DNA from: an uncultured Bacteroidales bacterium
GTDB lineage: Bacteria; Bacteroidota; Bacteroidia; Bacteroidales; UBA3824
DNA: 64,000 nucleotides
NCBI GenBank assembly: GCA_937877455.1
Contig: CALFIU010000178.1
Coordinates: forward strand, 1-64,000
Direction: 5' to 3'
This document shows positions 52,754-62,150 of the stretch, piece after piece. Position numbers and translations under genes: made by a program. Numbering within the stretch: position 1 is the first letter of the stretch; every line of letters begins with the position of its first letter. The notes under the pieces were generated by a model. It was not told where the DNA came from, ran no database searches, and saw nothing but the letters and a program-made list of their open reading frames with translations.

Positions 52754-53521
52754 TTATTGTTCCATCTTGTCTTTATTTTCTATTTCAATTTGTGCAATAG
52801 CGGCTGCCACAGTTGCAACGCCTCCTGTGAACACTGCTATAAATGCACCGCAAACAATGTATAGCGATAGTGCATAAACTGCTCCTATGGTTATTGAAAG
52901 CCATTTGTAGCGTTTTACAACGGCTTGGCTTTGGCTTCGGCTGCGTCGGTATCGTTCGTTGTTATAGTCGAGAAACGAAAATCCAAAGTAATATGAGTTT
53001 ATCAAAAACATTAAGATTGTTCCTGCAACGCCAACCACTGGTATAAAACTTATAATAAAGCATACAACTATCATTGCAAGTTGAATAATTGAGTTTTTTA
53101 TTGCTATTATTATTCCGCGCCAAATATCTTTAGCTGTTTGTTTGGCACTAAATTGATATTCACGACCAGTTAAGATGGTGTCGGTTTTTTCGCTCATCAT
53201 GCTGTAAACTGGCGACATTGCCAATATTATAATGTTGCCACCAATAAACACAAACGCTGCAAAAATAAAAATTTTTGTAACAACAGCTGTTGCTCCGCCC
53301 AAAAAGCCGCTCCACGATTGCGATATTTGCCAACTATTGTTTATTTTTTCTACAAGAAAATCAGATAATTGTCCACTAAAATGCCACAGAATGGCTATTA
53401 TTATGATGTTAATTATAATTGGGATAGCAAAAAATTTTGCCATCTTGTTGGTTAATATTAGTTTTATTGCTTTACCGTAAGCTGTTAGTCCACTTTGTAT
53501 CTGTTGAACTGCACTTATCAT
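52754..53521 (-). CDS. EI24/CysZ-like membrane protein
   Basis: A 255-residue inner-membrane protein with four to six hydrophobic segments, including PIIINIIIIAILWHFSG, AAFVFIGGNIIILAMSPVYSM and IVVCFIISFIPVVGVAGTI. The IPVVGVAG and YYFGFSFLDYNNERYR patterns are those of the EI24/CysZ family; CysZ takes up sulfate. Sulfate transport is possible but not shown. It lies 6 bases downstream of the periplasmic-protein gene and 5 bases upstream of mqnA. Confidence 0.82.
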   Translation of the reverse strand: MISAVQQIQSGLTAYGKAIKLILTNKMAKFFAIPIIINIIIIAILWHFSGQLSDFLVEKINNSWQISQSWSGFLGGATAVVTKIFIFAAFVFIGGNIIILAMSPVYSMMSEKTDTILTGREYQFSAKQTAKDIWRGIIIAIKNSIIQLAMIVVCFIISFIPVVGVAGTILMFLINSYYFGFSFLDYNNERYRRSRSQSQAVVKRYKWLSITIGAVYALSLYIVCGAFIAVFTGGVATVAAAIAQIEIENKDKMEQ

Positions 53522-53527
53522 TTTATT

Positions 53528-54040
53528 TTATTGTTTAAAACTTTTTCCAAAACTGCCACTATACCGTGATTTGTTTATTATTTGGCGGCGAAAGTCGTTT
53601 TCTATGTTGAAATATTTTACAACAAATTTTGCCGAAAACATTGAAGTAAGTTCTTCTAAATATTTTTTTTTGAGATTTATTTCGGATTGATCGTTTTCTA
53701 ATATAAAGTTGAGTAACTCATTACATTCGTTTTCTGATAAGGAATCAGAATGGCGAATTTTATCGTTGCGTTGGTGTCTTGCATCATATACTTGGTCGAA
53801 CAAAACGTCGTATTTGTTGTAAACTGGCCAAAATTTTTGAGCATCTTCTACAGAAAGATTCATCTTTGTGGTAATAAATGCCACGCGATCTGATTTAAAT
53901 TGGGCTTTACGTTGCTGCCATGTCTGTTTTGATGGTTGTTGGCTTTTGGGGTTTTCTGATGTTTGTTGTCCAAAAGTATTGTTACAGACAATCCAAAATG
54001 TCAGTAATAATAAAATTGATATTTTTTTATTAAAAAACAT
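53528..54040 (-). CDS. Secreted helical protein, Spy/CpxP-like position in a sigma-factor operon
   Basis: A 170-residue exported protein. The signal peptide ends NNTFG with Gln-Gln at +1. The mature part is helical and charged: QQRKAQFKSDRVAFITTKMN, LSVEDAQKFWPVYNKYDVLFD. Similar small proteins follow ECF sigma and anti-sigma genes in Bacteroidota and recall Spy/CpxP folds. The job, perhaps envelope-stress sensing, is inferred from position only. It is 2 bases after the putative anti-sigma gene. Confidence 0.72.
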   Translation of the reverse strand: MFFNKKISILLLLTFWIVCNNTFGQQTSENPKSQQPSKQTWQQRKAQFKSDRVAFITTKMNLSVEDAQKFWPVYNKYDVLFDQVYDARHQRNDKIRHSDSLSENECNELLNFILENDQSEINLKKKYLEELTSMFSAKFVVKYFNIENDFRRQIINKSRYSGSFGKSFKQ

Positions 54041-54042
54041 TT

Positions 54043-54417
54043 TTAAAAAGATTCTATCAATAAATTGTCGTTAAACCTTGTGTATTGCCAATAATCAGTT
54101 TCTACACTTTCGTTTTCGGTTTTGAGTGCAGCTTCGGAATAAACTATATCTAAAAACTGCATATCGTTAAACATTAAAAAATCTTGTACACTATAATTTT
54201 TGTTTGATTCGTCAGTTGGTTCTATCTTTTTGAAAAAATTGTTATTTACTAATGTAAAAATTGTTATTACAGCCGCCACTGATGAAACTATCTGAATAAT
54301 CTTTCGATGTTTACGCTTTTTGTATATACACTGCATAACGTTGTCCGATAGAGTTTCAAAATAATCATCGGGCAAGTCTTCGTAGTTAAAATTATTGTCA
54401 TCCTCGGTTAAATTCAT
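54043..54417 (-). CDS. Putative anti-sigma factor with one membrane helix
   Basis: A 124-residue protein. The N-terminus is acidic and cytoplasmic (DDNNFNYEDLPDDYFETLSD), then a basic turn (KKRKHRKI) and a single helix at about 40-57 (IVSSVAAVITIFTLVNN), and a soluble C-terminal part with low conservation. The layout fits a membrane anti-sigma factor. There is no clear zinc-binding anti-sigma motif, so the call rests on its place between the ECF sigma and the secreted-protein genes. Confidence 0.6.
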   Translation of the reverse strand: MNLTEDDNNFNYEDLPDDYFETLSDNVMQCIYKKRKHRKIIQIVSSVAAVITIFTLVNNNFFKKIEPTDESNKNYSVQDFLMFNDMQFLDIVYSEAALKTENESVETDYWQYTRFNDNLLIESF

Positions 54418-54495
54418 AGTCGAATAATGTTTTTATCTATTTTAACGTAGGAAGTTTATTATGGTTTAATAAGTGTAAAATCTTTTTTTTAAAGA

Positions 54496-55041
54496 TTAGG
54501 AAACACTTAAATAGTTTTTTATCTTGTTGACAGCAAAATGGTATGATGCTTTTAGTGCTCCAATAGATGTGTCAAGTGTTTTTGAAATATCTTCGTATTT
54601 CATGTGTTGAAAATATTTCATTCTAAACACTAATTTTTGTTTTTCTGGCAAACTATTAACAGCGTTGGTCAATTTTAATGATATTTCTTCCGCATTGTTG
54701 GTATAATCGGCCTCTTTTGCTGGAATGTTTATTGTTGCATCAGAAATTTCTAAAGGAACAGTGTTGCGAGTGCGGCTTTGGCGTAAATACGACAGCGATT
54801 CGTTGGTGGAAATGGTGTAAAGCCATGTGTAAAGCTTTGCATCAAGTTTAAAGTTTGGAAACGCACGCCATGCTTTTATAAACGTGTTTTGTAGTATGTC
54901 GTTGGTGGTTTCGTGTGAGCCGACAATGGAGCGTATATGTTTATATAGCCGTCGGCTGTATTTGTTGATTATGAGTCTAAATGCTTGTTCTTTATTTCCT
55001 TGCTCATAATAATGCAATATTTCTTCGTCGGTTGATTCCAT
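54496..55041 (-). CDS. ECF-family RNA polymerase sigma factor
   Basis: A 181-residue sigma-70 family protein of the extracytoplasmic-function type. Region 2 includes LIINKYSRRLYKHIRSIVG, DILQNTFIKAWRAFPNF and LYTWLYTISTNESLSYLRQ; region 4 includes NSLPEKQKLVFRMKYFQHMK and YEDISKTLDTSIGALKASYHFAVNKI. It should direct RNA polymerase to its own set of promoters and be held by the anti-sigma protein encoded 78 bases downstream. Its own promoter shows the TTTG/TACATTTG pattern at 55072-55102. Confidence 0.93.
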   Translation of the reverse strand: MESTDEEILHYYEQGNKEQAFRLIINKYSRRLYKHIRSIVGSHETTNDILQNTFIKAWRAFPNFKLDAKLYTWLYTISTNESLSYLRQSRTRNTVPLEISDATINIPAKEADYTNNAEEISLKLTNAVNSLPEKQKLVFRMKYFQHMKYEDISKTLDTSIGALKASYHFAVNKIKNYLSVS

Positions 55042-55071
55042 TGTTTTTAATACTTAACAAAACTTACGTCG

Positions 55072-55102
55072 CAAATGTATGTTATTTTTTTGTTTTGACA
55101 AA
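55072..55102 (-). promoter_or_regulatory. Consensus promoter TTTG-N19-TACATTTG for the ECF sigma gene
   Basis: On the minus strand TTTG (55102-55099) and TACATTTG (55079-55072) are spaced 19 apart, 30 bases before the ATG at 55041. A plus-strand TATTTTTG (55174-55181) may serve pepD, so the gap is divergent. Confidence 0.68.
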
Positions 55103-55208
55103 TTGTTGTTGTTTAAATATAATTTAATTTAGTTAAAATTTCTAAACGTATTCTCATTGGAAAATTTTTTTGCTATTTTTGCATTGATTATTTGATTTTT
55201 TTTTGAAA

Positions 55209-56684
55209 ATGAACGAGAATATATTGGAACTAAGTCCCAAAAATGTTTGGAAAAATTTTAGGGAGTTGACATTAATTCCGCGTCCTTCGGGACATATAGA
55301 AAAAGTTACATCTTTTTTGCTTGATTTTGGAAAAAAACATTGCGACATTGCTTATTTGGACGCTGTTGGTAATGTTGTGATGAAGAAAAAAGCTACTCAT
55401 GGCATGGAGCATCGTCAGGGCATTGTCCTTCAGGCTCATTGCGACATGGTTCCTCAAAAAACACCCGAAAGTAGCCATGATTTTTTGAAAGATTCTATAA
55501 AAACATTGGTTGAAAATGGTTTTGTTACTGCAGATAAAACTACGCTCGGTGCAGATGATGGTATGGGCGTGGCGGCAATAATGGCAGTGATGGAAGATAA
55601 TAATTTAAGGCATGGTGATTTAGAAGCTTTAATTACTATTGACGAAGAAACTGGAATGACTGGGGCAGAAGGTCTTACTGGTGATACTCTCGATGGAAAA
55701 ATATTGATAAATCTTGATAGTGAGGAAGATAATATTTTTTATATTGGTTGTGCTGGTGGTGCTAACATTGACTTAAAACTCAATTATAATTTGGAAACTT
55801 TCGATAGTAATGGTTATTTTAAAGCTATTGTTAAAGTATCAGGTTTTTTGGGTGGTCATTCTGGTAGCGACATTAGTAAAAACCGACCTAATGCTATTAA
55901 ACTTATTTTCCGATATTTATCGTTACTCCAAAAAAGTATGGATTTTAAGTTGTCGAGTTTTAACGGTGGCAATATGCGCAATGCCATTCCTCGTGAATGT
56001 GATGCTGTAATTTTTGTTCCCGAAAATAAGCGACAAGAATTTTCTGAAAGCATTTGCGAATTTAATTCCATTTTATTGCAGGAATATGGAAAAACAGACC
56101 CTAATGGAAAAATTTCATTTGTAGAAAGTTGTGATGACAATTTTAAAGTTTTTGACCTTTTGAGCCAAAAAAATGCTATGACGATAGGTAATTTGTTGCC
56201 ATCGGGAGTTTTTGCTCTAAGTGCCGATATGCCAGGGCTTGTGGAAACTTCCAACAATCTTTCGGTTGTAAATTGCGATAATCAAGAGTGTTTTGCAACT
56301 TTTTCGTCTATGGCGCGTAGTTCTGTAGAAAGCCAAATGGATTATTTTTGCGACATTATTGTTAGTTTGGCAACTTCGCTTGGTTGCGAATGTAAGATTT
56401 CTGGGCGTTATCCAGGATGGAAACCAAAACCAGATAGCAACATTTTAAAAACGATGCAAAAAATTTATATAGAAAAATTTGGAGAAAAACCACTTGTAAT
56501 AGCAATTCATGCGGGGTTGGAATGCGGTTTAATTTTGTCGAAATATCCTGGTATGGAGGCAGTTTCTATTGGACCAACAATGTATGGCGTACACACTCCG
56601 TCAGAAAAAGTTGAAATTTCGTCAGTTGCTAAGTTTTACACGTTGGTTACCTCAATTATAGAAAACGTTCCTAAAAAAGATTGA
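55209..56684 (+). CDS. pepD: Aminoacyl-histidine dipeptidase (M20C family)
   Basis: A 491-residue zinc dipeptidase from the ATG at 55209; a TTG two codons upstream is a less likely start. Metal and catalytic regions: VLQAHCDMVPQ, GADDGMGVAAIMAVME and ITIDEETGMTGAEG, with the dimer-domain segment GFLGGHSGSDISKNRPNA and the C-terminal His in YGVHTPSEKVEI. PepD cleaves Xaa-His and other dipeptides in the cytosol. It stands alone, with a terminator after it. Confidence 0.95.
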   Translation: MNENILELSPKNVWKNFRELTLIPRPSGHIEKVTSFLLDFGKKHCDIAYLDAVGNVVMKKKATHGMEHRQGIVLQAHCDMVPQKTPESSHDFLKDSIKTLVENGFVTADKTTLGADDGMGVAAIMAVMEDNNLRHGDLEALITIDEETGMTGAEGLTGDTLDGKILINLDSEEDNIFYIGCAGGANIDLKLNYNLETFDSNGYFKAIVKVSGFLGGHSGSDISKNRPNAIKLIFRYLSLLQKSMDFKLSSFNGGNMRNAIPRECDAVIFVPENKRQEFSESICEFNSILLQEYGKTDPNGKISFVESCDDNFKVFDLLSQKNAMTIGNLLPSGVFALSADMPGLVETSNNLSVVNCDNQECFATFSSMARSSVESQMDYFCDIIVSLATSLGCECKISGRYPGWKPKPDSNILKTMQKIYIEKFGEKPLVIAIHAGLECGLILSKYPGMEAVSIGPTMYGVHTPSEKVEISSVAKFYTLVTSIIENVPKKD

Positions 56685-56705
56685 GAGTTAATAAATCAAT
56701 TTTCA

Positions 56706-56745
56706 ACGGGAAATGACTGTTTGTGGTATGTTATTTCCCGTTTTT
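56706..56745 (+). terminator. Terminator after pepD
   Basis: Perfect stem ACGGGAAAT / ATTTCCCGT (56706-56714 and 56733-56741), 18-base loop, T run after. Confidence 0.8.
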
Positions 56746-56780
56746 GATTAATTTTTTACTAATTGTAATTATCCATTGTT

Positions 56781-58850
56781 ATGACAAAAAAAATATTTGC
56801 CTTTACAATTTTTATTTTGTTTGGTATTACGGTTTTTGCACAGAAAAACAATAATATCCATTGGACTTATAGTTCTATAAATCAAAATGATGGAAGTGTA
56901 AAACTTTTATTTGAGGCTGTGGTTGACGACGGTTTTAGGGTTTATTCGCCATATAATCCAGAAGGTGCGTCAAAACCGTTGGAAATTAACATTTTAAAAT
57001 CAGAAAATTATAAAACTAATGGGACTATTGTAGAATTACAAAAGCCAACCGAACATTATGAAGAGATTTTTGGAGTTACAGAAAAATTTTTTACCAAATC
57101 GGCTAAGTTTTCAGTTTTAATAACACCAATAGTTAACAATTCTTTTGATGTAAGAGGAAATATTTCTGGTCAAATTTGTAACGATGAATTTATGTGTTCG
57201 GCGTTTGACGAAGAATTTTCTATAACCGTAAAACCGCAGTTAACTCAAAAAAAAAACGATGAAAAAAAATCGTTAATTCAAGAAAATAATGTTGGTAATG
57301 TTGATTCAAATTCAAATTCAAACACAAATGCAGATACTATAATAGAAAAATTGGAATCTGTTTGTCAAACACCCAAGGATGTTAAAAATGATTCTTCGTC
57401 AATAGAAACCGCATTGCCACCATCAGAATCGCTATTATACGTTTTTTTACTTGCCGCGTTGGGAGGGCTTGCCGCCATTTTTACTCCGTGTGTATTTCCA
57501 ATGTTGCCAATGACGGTGAGCTTTTTTTTGAAAAAAAACAAAAACGAGGGAAAATATCAAGCTTTGGTTTATGGAATTTTTATTATTTTGATTTATACCG
57601 TTCCTGTGGCAATGTTAATTTTAATTTCCTCACTTTTGGGAGGGCAAACGTTTATTGCAGGTATTTTTAACGCATTGAGTACCCATTGGTTTCCAAATCT
57701 ATTGTTTTTCTTGGTTTTTATGGTGTTTGCGTTGTCGTTTCTTGGAATGTTTGAAATTACAATGCCATCATCGTTGGTAAATAAGTTTGACAAACGAGGT
57801 TCGGCAGGAGGAATTGTTGGCATATTTTTTATGGCTTTTGTCTTGGTTTTAGTGTCATTTTCGTGTACAGGACCAATTGTTGGCACAGTTTTGGTTCAGT
57901 CGGCATCGGGAGATTCTGCAACGCGTCCTATTGTTGCAATGCTTGGATTTTCTTTAGCTTTTGCTTTGCCTTTTACATTTTTTGCCTTTTTCCCAAATTT
58001 GCTAAAAAAATTGCCGGGGTATGGAGGTTGGCTCAACACGTTGAAAGTGGTTTTAGGGTTTGTTGAGTTGGCATTAGGACTAAAATTTTTGAGCGTTGCC
58101 GACCAAACTTATCATTGGCATATTCTCGATAGAGAGGTTTATCTTGCCATCTGGATAGCTATTTCGGTGGTTTTAGGGTTATATCTATTGGGAAAAATTA
58201 AGTTGCCGAATGATGAGGAGATTGATGTTGTTAAAGTTCCACGGCTTATACTTTCAATAATAGTTTTTTCGTTTGCGATTTATCTGATACCAGGAATGTT
58301 TGGCGCACCGTTGAAAGCGTTGGCTGGTTATTTGCCACCGTTGACAACCCAAGATTTTGTAATTTCCGAAAAAATTAATTATGAACATTCTGTTAAGCAG
58401 GCTCTTTGTGAAACACCGCTTTATTCTGATTTTTTGAAATTACCACATTCTTTGACGGGTTATTTTGATTTAAATCAAGGTATGGAATGCGCTAAAAAAC
58501 AAAATAAACCATTACTTTTGGTTTTTACGGGTCATGGATGTGTCAATTGTAGAAAAATGGAGGAAAATGTGTGGAGCAATGCTGAAGTTTTGGAATTGAT
58601 GAGAAACAACTTTGTGATTACTGCACTTTACACCGATGATAGATATGTTCCAGATGGGTCAGAAATTTCTATTGGCAAAAAAAATACAAATTTTCAGATA
58701 GAAAAATATAATATGAATGCGCAGCCTTATTATGTTGTTTTAAATCCTCAAGATATTGATAATCCGTTGGTTAAACCAATATCATATACTTCTGATGCAG
58801 AAATTTTTAAGACTTATTTAAATAATGCACTTAACAAATTTAGTAAGTAA
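56781..58850 (+). CDS. dsbD: Thiol:disulfide interchange protein DsbD
   Basis: Moves reducing electrons from cytoplasmic thioredoxin to periplasmic proteins. At 689 residues it has all three parts: an alpha domain (residues 22-155; redox Cys in GQICNDEFMCSAF), eight membrane helices with pair Cys in FTPCVFPML and VSFSCTGPIVG, and a gamma thioredoxin domain with GHGCVNCRKME (about C587 and C590). Between the alpha and membrane parts is a Ser/Asn-rich linker (NSNSNSNTN). The signal peptide ends TVFA with Gln at +1. It may feed TlpA-like proteins such as 904-2472. Confidence 0.95.
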   Translation: MTKKIFAFTIFILFGITVFAQKNNNIHWTYSSINQNDGSVKLLFEAVVDDGFRVYSPYNPEGASKPLEINILKSENYKTNGTIVELQKPTEHYEEIFGVTEKFFTKSAKFSVLITPIVNNSFDVRGNISGQICNDEFMCSAFDEEFSITVKPQLTQKKNDEKKSLIQENNVGNVDSNSNSNTNADTIIEKLESVCQTPKDVKNDSSSIETALPPSESLLYVFLLAALGGLAAIFTPCVFPMLPMTVSFFLKKNKNEGKYQALVYGIFIILIYTVPVAMLILISSLLGGQTFIAGIFNALSTHWFPNLLFFLVFMVFALSFLGMFEITMPSSLVNKFDKRGSAGGIVGIFFMAFVLVLVSFSCTGPIVGTVLVQSASGDSATRPIVAMLGFSLAFALPFTFFAFFPNLLKKLPGYGGWLNTLKVVLGFVELALGLKFLSVADQTYHWHILDREVYLAIWIAISVVLGLYLLGKIKLPNDEEIDVVKVPRLILSIIVFSFAIYLIPGMFGAPLKALAGYLPPLTTQDFVISEKINYEHSVKQALCETPLYSDFLKLPHSLTGYFDLNQGMECAKKQNKPLLLVFTGHGCVNCRKMEENVWSNAEVLELMRNNFVITALYTDDRYVPDGSEISIGKKNTNFQIEKYNMNAQPYYVVLNPQDIDNPLVKPISYTSDAEIFKTYLNNALNKFSK

Positions 58851-58896
58851 ACTTTAATATAATCTAAATTATTGAATATAAAGCAGAAAGGTTTGT

Positions 58897-61239
58897 TTAT
58901 TTTGGTTCGAGGATTGTAAAGTTGCATGTTATTTGTTGTCCATTTTGATCGGTAATGGTTATTATGTGTTTGCCAGGCAATGGGCTTGTTGCTAATTTGT
59001 GATATGAGTTTGTTGTAGCAATAAAATTTTCGTCAAGATGCCAATAAAGTGTTGAATTAATGTTTCTTGCCGCCACTTCTACTATCAATTGTGCGCGATT
59101 TCCGTCTGCTCCAATTGGTAAAAATATTTCAGCACCATTTTCGGGATAAATAATCTGGATAGATTTAAAATTTTCTCCATTATTTTGGAGACAATCTGGG
59201 CGCATGGGAGGAACAGGTTGATACCATGAATTTTTTTGTTTAAAAAAATACTCCATTGCGGGAGGAAGTACAAACCATTTTTTTGTAACAATGTTTGCAA
59301 TATCTTCGCAATTGCTTGATACTCTGTATTTTAAATCTTTGTCTAAATGTATTATTTTGCAATAAGGACATGTTTGAAAATTAATCCCAGTTGCCGGAAT
59401 AGGTCGTTTTTCAATAGTTTCGCAATTTTTTCCAGCAATGTAGCCACTTTTGGTGCAAATTTCAACATTTTCAATCTCGTCAAGAGGCATTGTGTAACTT
59501 GCTTTGGTATTTGGCAAAATGTTAATTATATCAAACATTATTGGTGCGCTTGCTTCTATACCAATTAATCCAGGACGACCTTCCCCATCGGCGTTGCCAG
59601 TCCAAACGCCAACAACATAATTGCCTGTTATTCCAATTGCCCAAGCATCTCTAAATCCGAAACTTGTGCCAGTTTTCCATGCTACTTGGCGTGTTGATTG
59701 AAACATTTCACTACCATTTTCCTCTTGTGGACGCTCAACTTGCTCCATAGCTTTTAGAGTAAACCAAATTGCAGGTGCAGAAAATACCGTAGGATTTTGT
59801 TGTAATTTATTGGGGGAAGCGTTTTTGGTTGTTTTTATCAGATAAAAAGGTTCGTGCCAATCGTTAGGATTGTAGAGATTGTTGTTTTTGTTGTAATTTT
59901 GTAGGCATCGTGCCATTGAGGCATATGCACCACAAAGTTGCCAAAGGTTAGCCTCACAACCTCCGAGTATAAGTGATAATCCATAATAATCTGCTGGTTT
60001 ATTAACTGTTTTCAAACCTAATTTTTGAAGGGTTGTAATAAATTTTTCTCCGCCAAAACTTTGCAACATTTTAACAGCAGGTACGTTCAACGACCTTGCC
60101 AATGCTCTATCAGCTGGTACTGCACCGTCGTATGTAAGTCGGTAGTTTTTAGGCATATAGCCCGAAATTTGCATTGGAATATCTGCAACAATACTATTTG
60201 GCAATATGCTACCTTCGTTAAGCATTGCGGCATAGAGAAACGGTTTTAATATGCTGCCAGTGCTTCGTGGTGAAGTTATTATATCAACGTAATTTGAGTT
60301 GGTTTCGTCTTTTACAAATGCACTATTGCCAACGTATGCTATGGTTTTTCCTGTGGATATTTCTAATACTAACGCTGCACCGTTGTTAATTCCCAAGGCG
60401 CGAAGTTTGTTGATGTGGTGATTGAGTATTTCGTTGGTTTGTATTTGAATTTTATAGTTTAATGTACTTGTAAATAAAGATTGATTTTTATTTTCGTTAA
60501 TACATCTCGACAATAAATGTGGAGCAAGTGATGGGTTAGGGTGGGGGCGAGGTGGTATATCTTCTTCTATTGAAAGGTTGTAGGTTTCTTGGTTGATAAC
60601 GTTGTTTAATAATAGTTTTTTTAAAAGTCGATTTCTTTTTTTGAGTAGATTTTGACGATTTTTGCCAAGGTTAACAAGCGATGGATTGTTTGGTAAAACG
60701 GCGAGCATAGCGGATTCTGCCCAAGATAGTTTGTCGGCAGCGCGTCCAAAATATCTTTGTGCGGCAGTTTCTAATCCAACGGTGTTGCCGCCAAAAGGTG
60801 CATGGGCAGCATACATTGAGAGAATTTCTTTTTTAGAAAACGAATATTCAAGTCGTTGAGCAGCAAGAATTTCTATAAATTTTTCTATAAATGTACGTTT
60901 TTGCCGTCTCCATAACCTAACGGTTTGCATTGTAAGTGTGCTGCCACCGCTTACAATTTTCTTTTGGGCTATGTCTTGTTTTGCTGCCCTAATTAATGCA
61001 AGAAAATCTACACCATGGTGTTTGTAAAATCGTTTGTCTTCGTAAAGTATTATGCACTTTTCAAATTTTTCGGGAATATTGTCGGTTTGCGGAAATCGCC
61101 ATTGTCCATCATTGGCGATGCGTATATCATAAATATTGCCAACACTATCGGTTAGTACAGGAGAATATGTGTCGTTAAATGGATATTTTTGAAATTTTAA
61201 AAAAAAAAGACGCACCAATAAATAAAATTGTTGCGGCAA
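58897..61239 (-). CDS. pbpC: Penicillin-binding protein 1C (bifunctional), true N-terminus probably displaced by a one-base slip
   Basis: Peptidoglycan glycosyltransferase and transpeptidase of the PBP1C type. The 780-residue frame has the glycosyltransferase motifs EDKRFYKHHGVDFLALIRA and GGSTLTMQTVRL, and transpeptidase motifs SPRSTGSILKPFLYAAML (STGS with K) and WKTGTSFGFRDAW. The C-terminal PBP1C domain is also present. The start MPQQFYLLVRLFFLK at 61239 has no proper membrane anchor. From an ATG at 61270 the +1 frame reads MIKKSTKIKIIAATILFIGA, a good signal-anchor, and would join at LKFQKYPFND if the A/T run at 61199-61208 were 9 long, not 10. Confidence 0.9.
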   Translation of the reverse strand: MPQQFYLLVRLFFLKFQKYPFNDTYSPVLTDSVGNIYDIRIANDGQWRFPQTDNIPEKFEKCIILYEDKRFYKHHGVDFLALIRAAKQDIAQKKIVSGGSTLTMQTVRLWRRQKRTFIEKFIEILAAQRLEYSFSKKEILSMYAAHAPFGGNTVGLETAAQRYFGRAADKLSWAESAMLAVLPNNPSLVNLGKNRQNLLKKRNRLLKKLLLNNVINQETYNLSIEEDIPPRPHPNPSLAPHLLSRCINENKNQSLFTSTLNYKIQIQTNEILNHHINKLRALGINNGAALVLEISTGKTIAYVGNSAFVKDETNSNYVDIITSPRSTGSILKPFLYAAMLNEGSILPNSIVADIPMQISGYMPKNYRLTYDGAVPADRALARSLNVPAVKMLQSFGGEKFITTLQKLGLKTVNKPADYYGLSLILGGCEANLWQLCGAYASMARCLQNYNKNNNLYNPNDWHEPFYLIKTTKNASPNKLQQNPTVFSAPAIWFTLKAMEQVERPQEENGSEMFQSTRQVAWKTGTSFGFRDAWAIGITGNYVVGVWTGNADGEGRPGLIGIEASAPIMFDIINILPNTKASYTMPLDEIENVEICTKSGYIAGKNCETIEKRPIPATGINFQTCPYCKIIHLDKDLKYRVSSNCEDIANIVTKKWFVLPPAMEYFFKQKNSWYQPVPPMRPDCLQNNGENFKSIQIIYPENGAEIFLPIGADGNRAQLIVEVAARNINSTLYWHLDENFIATTNSYHKLATSPLPGKHIITITDQNGQQITCNFTILEPK

Positions 61240-61295
61240 TTATTTTTATTTTAGTAGATTTTTTTATCATATTTTTGTTTTATATTTCAACTTTT

Positions 61296-62150
61296 TTAGT
61301 TAAATATAACAGTTTTGTTTTTATATGATAATATTTTATGGTCAATATGTTTTTGTACAGCCCTTGACAATACTATTTTTTCCAAATCTTTACCTTTGTT
61401 AACAAGGTCAACCACTGTATCTTTGTGTGTTATTCGAGTAACATCTTGCTCAATTATTGGACCAGCATCAAGTTCTGTTGTAACATAATGGCTTGTTGCG
61501 CCAATTAGTTTAACGCCACGTGTGTATGCTGCGTGGTATGGTTTGGCACCAACAAACGCTGGTAAAAACGAGTGATGAATATTAATAATGTTGTTAGGGT
61601 ATGATTTTATCATTTCTTCGGAAATGATTTGCATATAACGTGCTAATACAATGAAATCGATGTTGTTTTCGCGAAGTAGTTTCATCTCTTGCTGTTCGAG
61701 TTCAGCCTTGTTATCTTTGTTAATTGGAAAAACATAGTATGGTATGCCAAATCTTTCGGCAGCTGATTGCAGGTCGGGATGGTTGCTTATGATTAAGGGG
61801 ATGTCCACGTTCCATTCTCCAGCAGTGTAACGAGCGAGCATATCGTAAAGACAATGCGACATTTTTGATACAAAAATTGCCATACGCGGTTTTCTATCGG
61901 AGAAATATATTTTGAAATGCATATCATGCTTTTGGGCGTATAGTGTTGTAAAAAAATCTTCTATTTTTTCAACAGGAATAAGAAAATTTTCCAAATCCCA
62001 TTCCATACGCATAAAAAATATTTTTTCAACGTGATCTACGTATTGGTCAAGATAAACGATGTTGCCGTTGTTGACAGTGATAAAATCTGTTAATTCGGCA
62101 ATAAGTCCTGGTTTGTCGGGGCAATGCAGCAATAGTTTAGCTGTTTTCAT
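61296..62150 (-). CDS. purU: Formyltetrahydrofolate deformylase PurU
   Basis: Hydrolyses 10-formyl-THF to formate and THF, supplying formate for purine synthesis and balancing one-carbon pools. It has 284 residues: an N-terminal ACT domain (LLLHCPDKPGLIAELTDFIT, residues 5-80) and a formyl-transferase fold with FIVLARYMQIIS, the catalytic region NIHHSFLPAFVGAKPYHAAY and ATSHYVTTELDAGPIIEQD. It overlaps the epimerase-family gene upstream by 4 bases, and pbpC starts about 25 bases downstream if its 61270 start is used. Confidence 0.95.
   Translation of the reverse strand: MKTAKLLLHCPDKPGLIAELTDFITVNNGNIVYLDQYVDHVEKIFFMRMEWDLENFLIPVEKIEDFFTTLYAQKHDMHFKIYFSDRKPRMAIFVSKMSHCLYDMLARYTAGEWNVDIPLIISNHPDLQSAAERFGIPYYVFPINKDNKAELEQQEMKLLRENNIDFIVLARYMQIISEEMIKSYPNNIINIHHSFLPAFVGAKPYHAAYTRGVKLIGATSHYVTTELDAGPIIEQDVTRITHKDTVVDLVNKGKDLEKIVLSRAVQKHIDHKILSYKNKTVIFN

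Noticed and set aside
57303..57330. Hexamer repeat ATTCAA inside dsbD as a phase-variation tract
   Set aside because: The unit is a multiple of three, so length change would not shift the frame; it only encodes an Asn/Ser linker.
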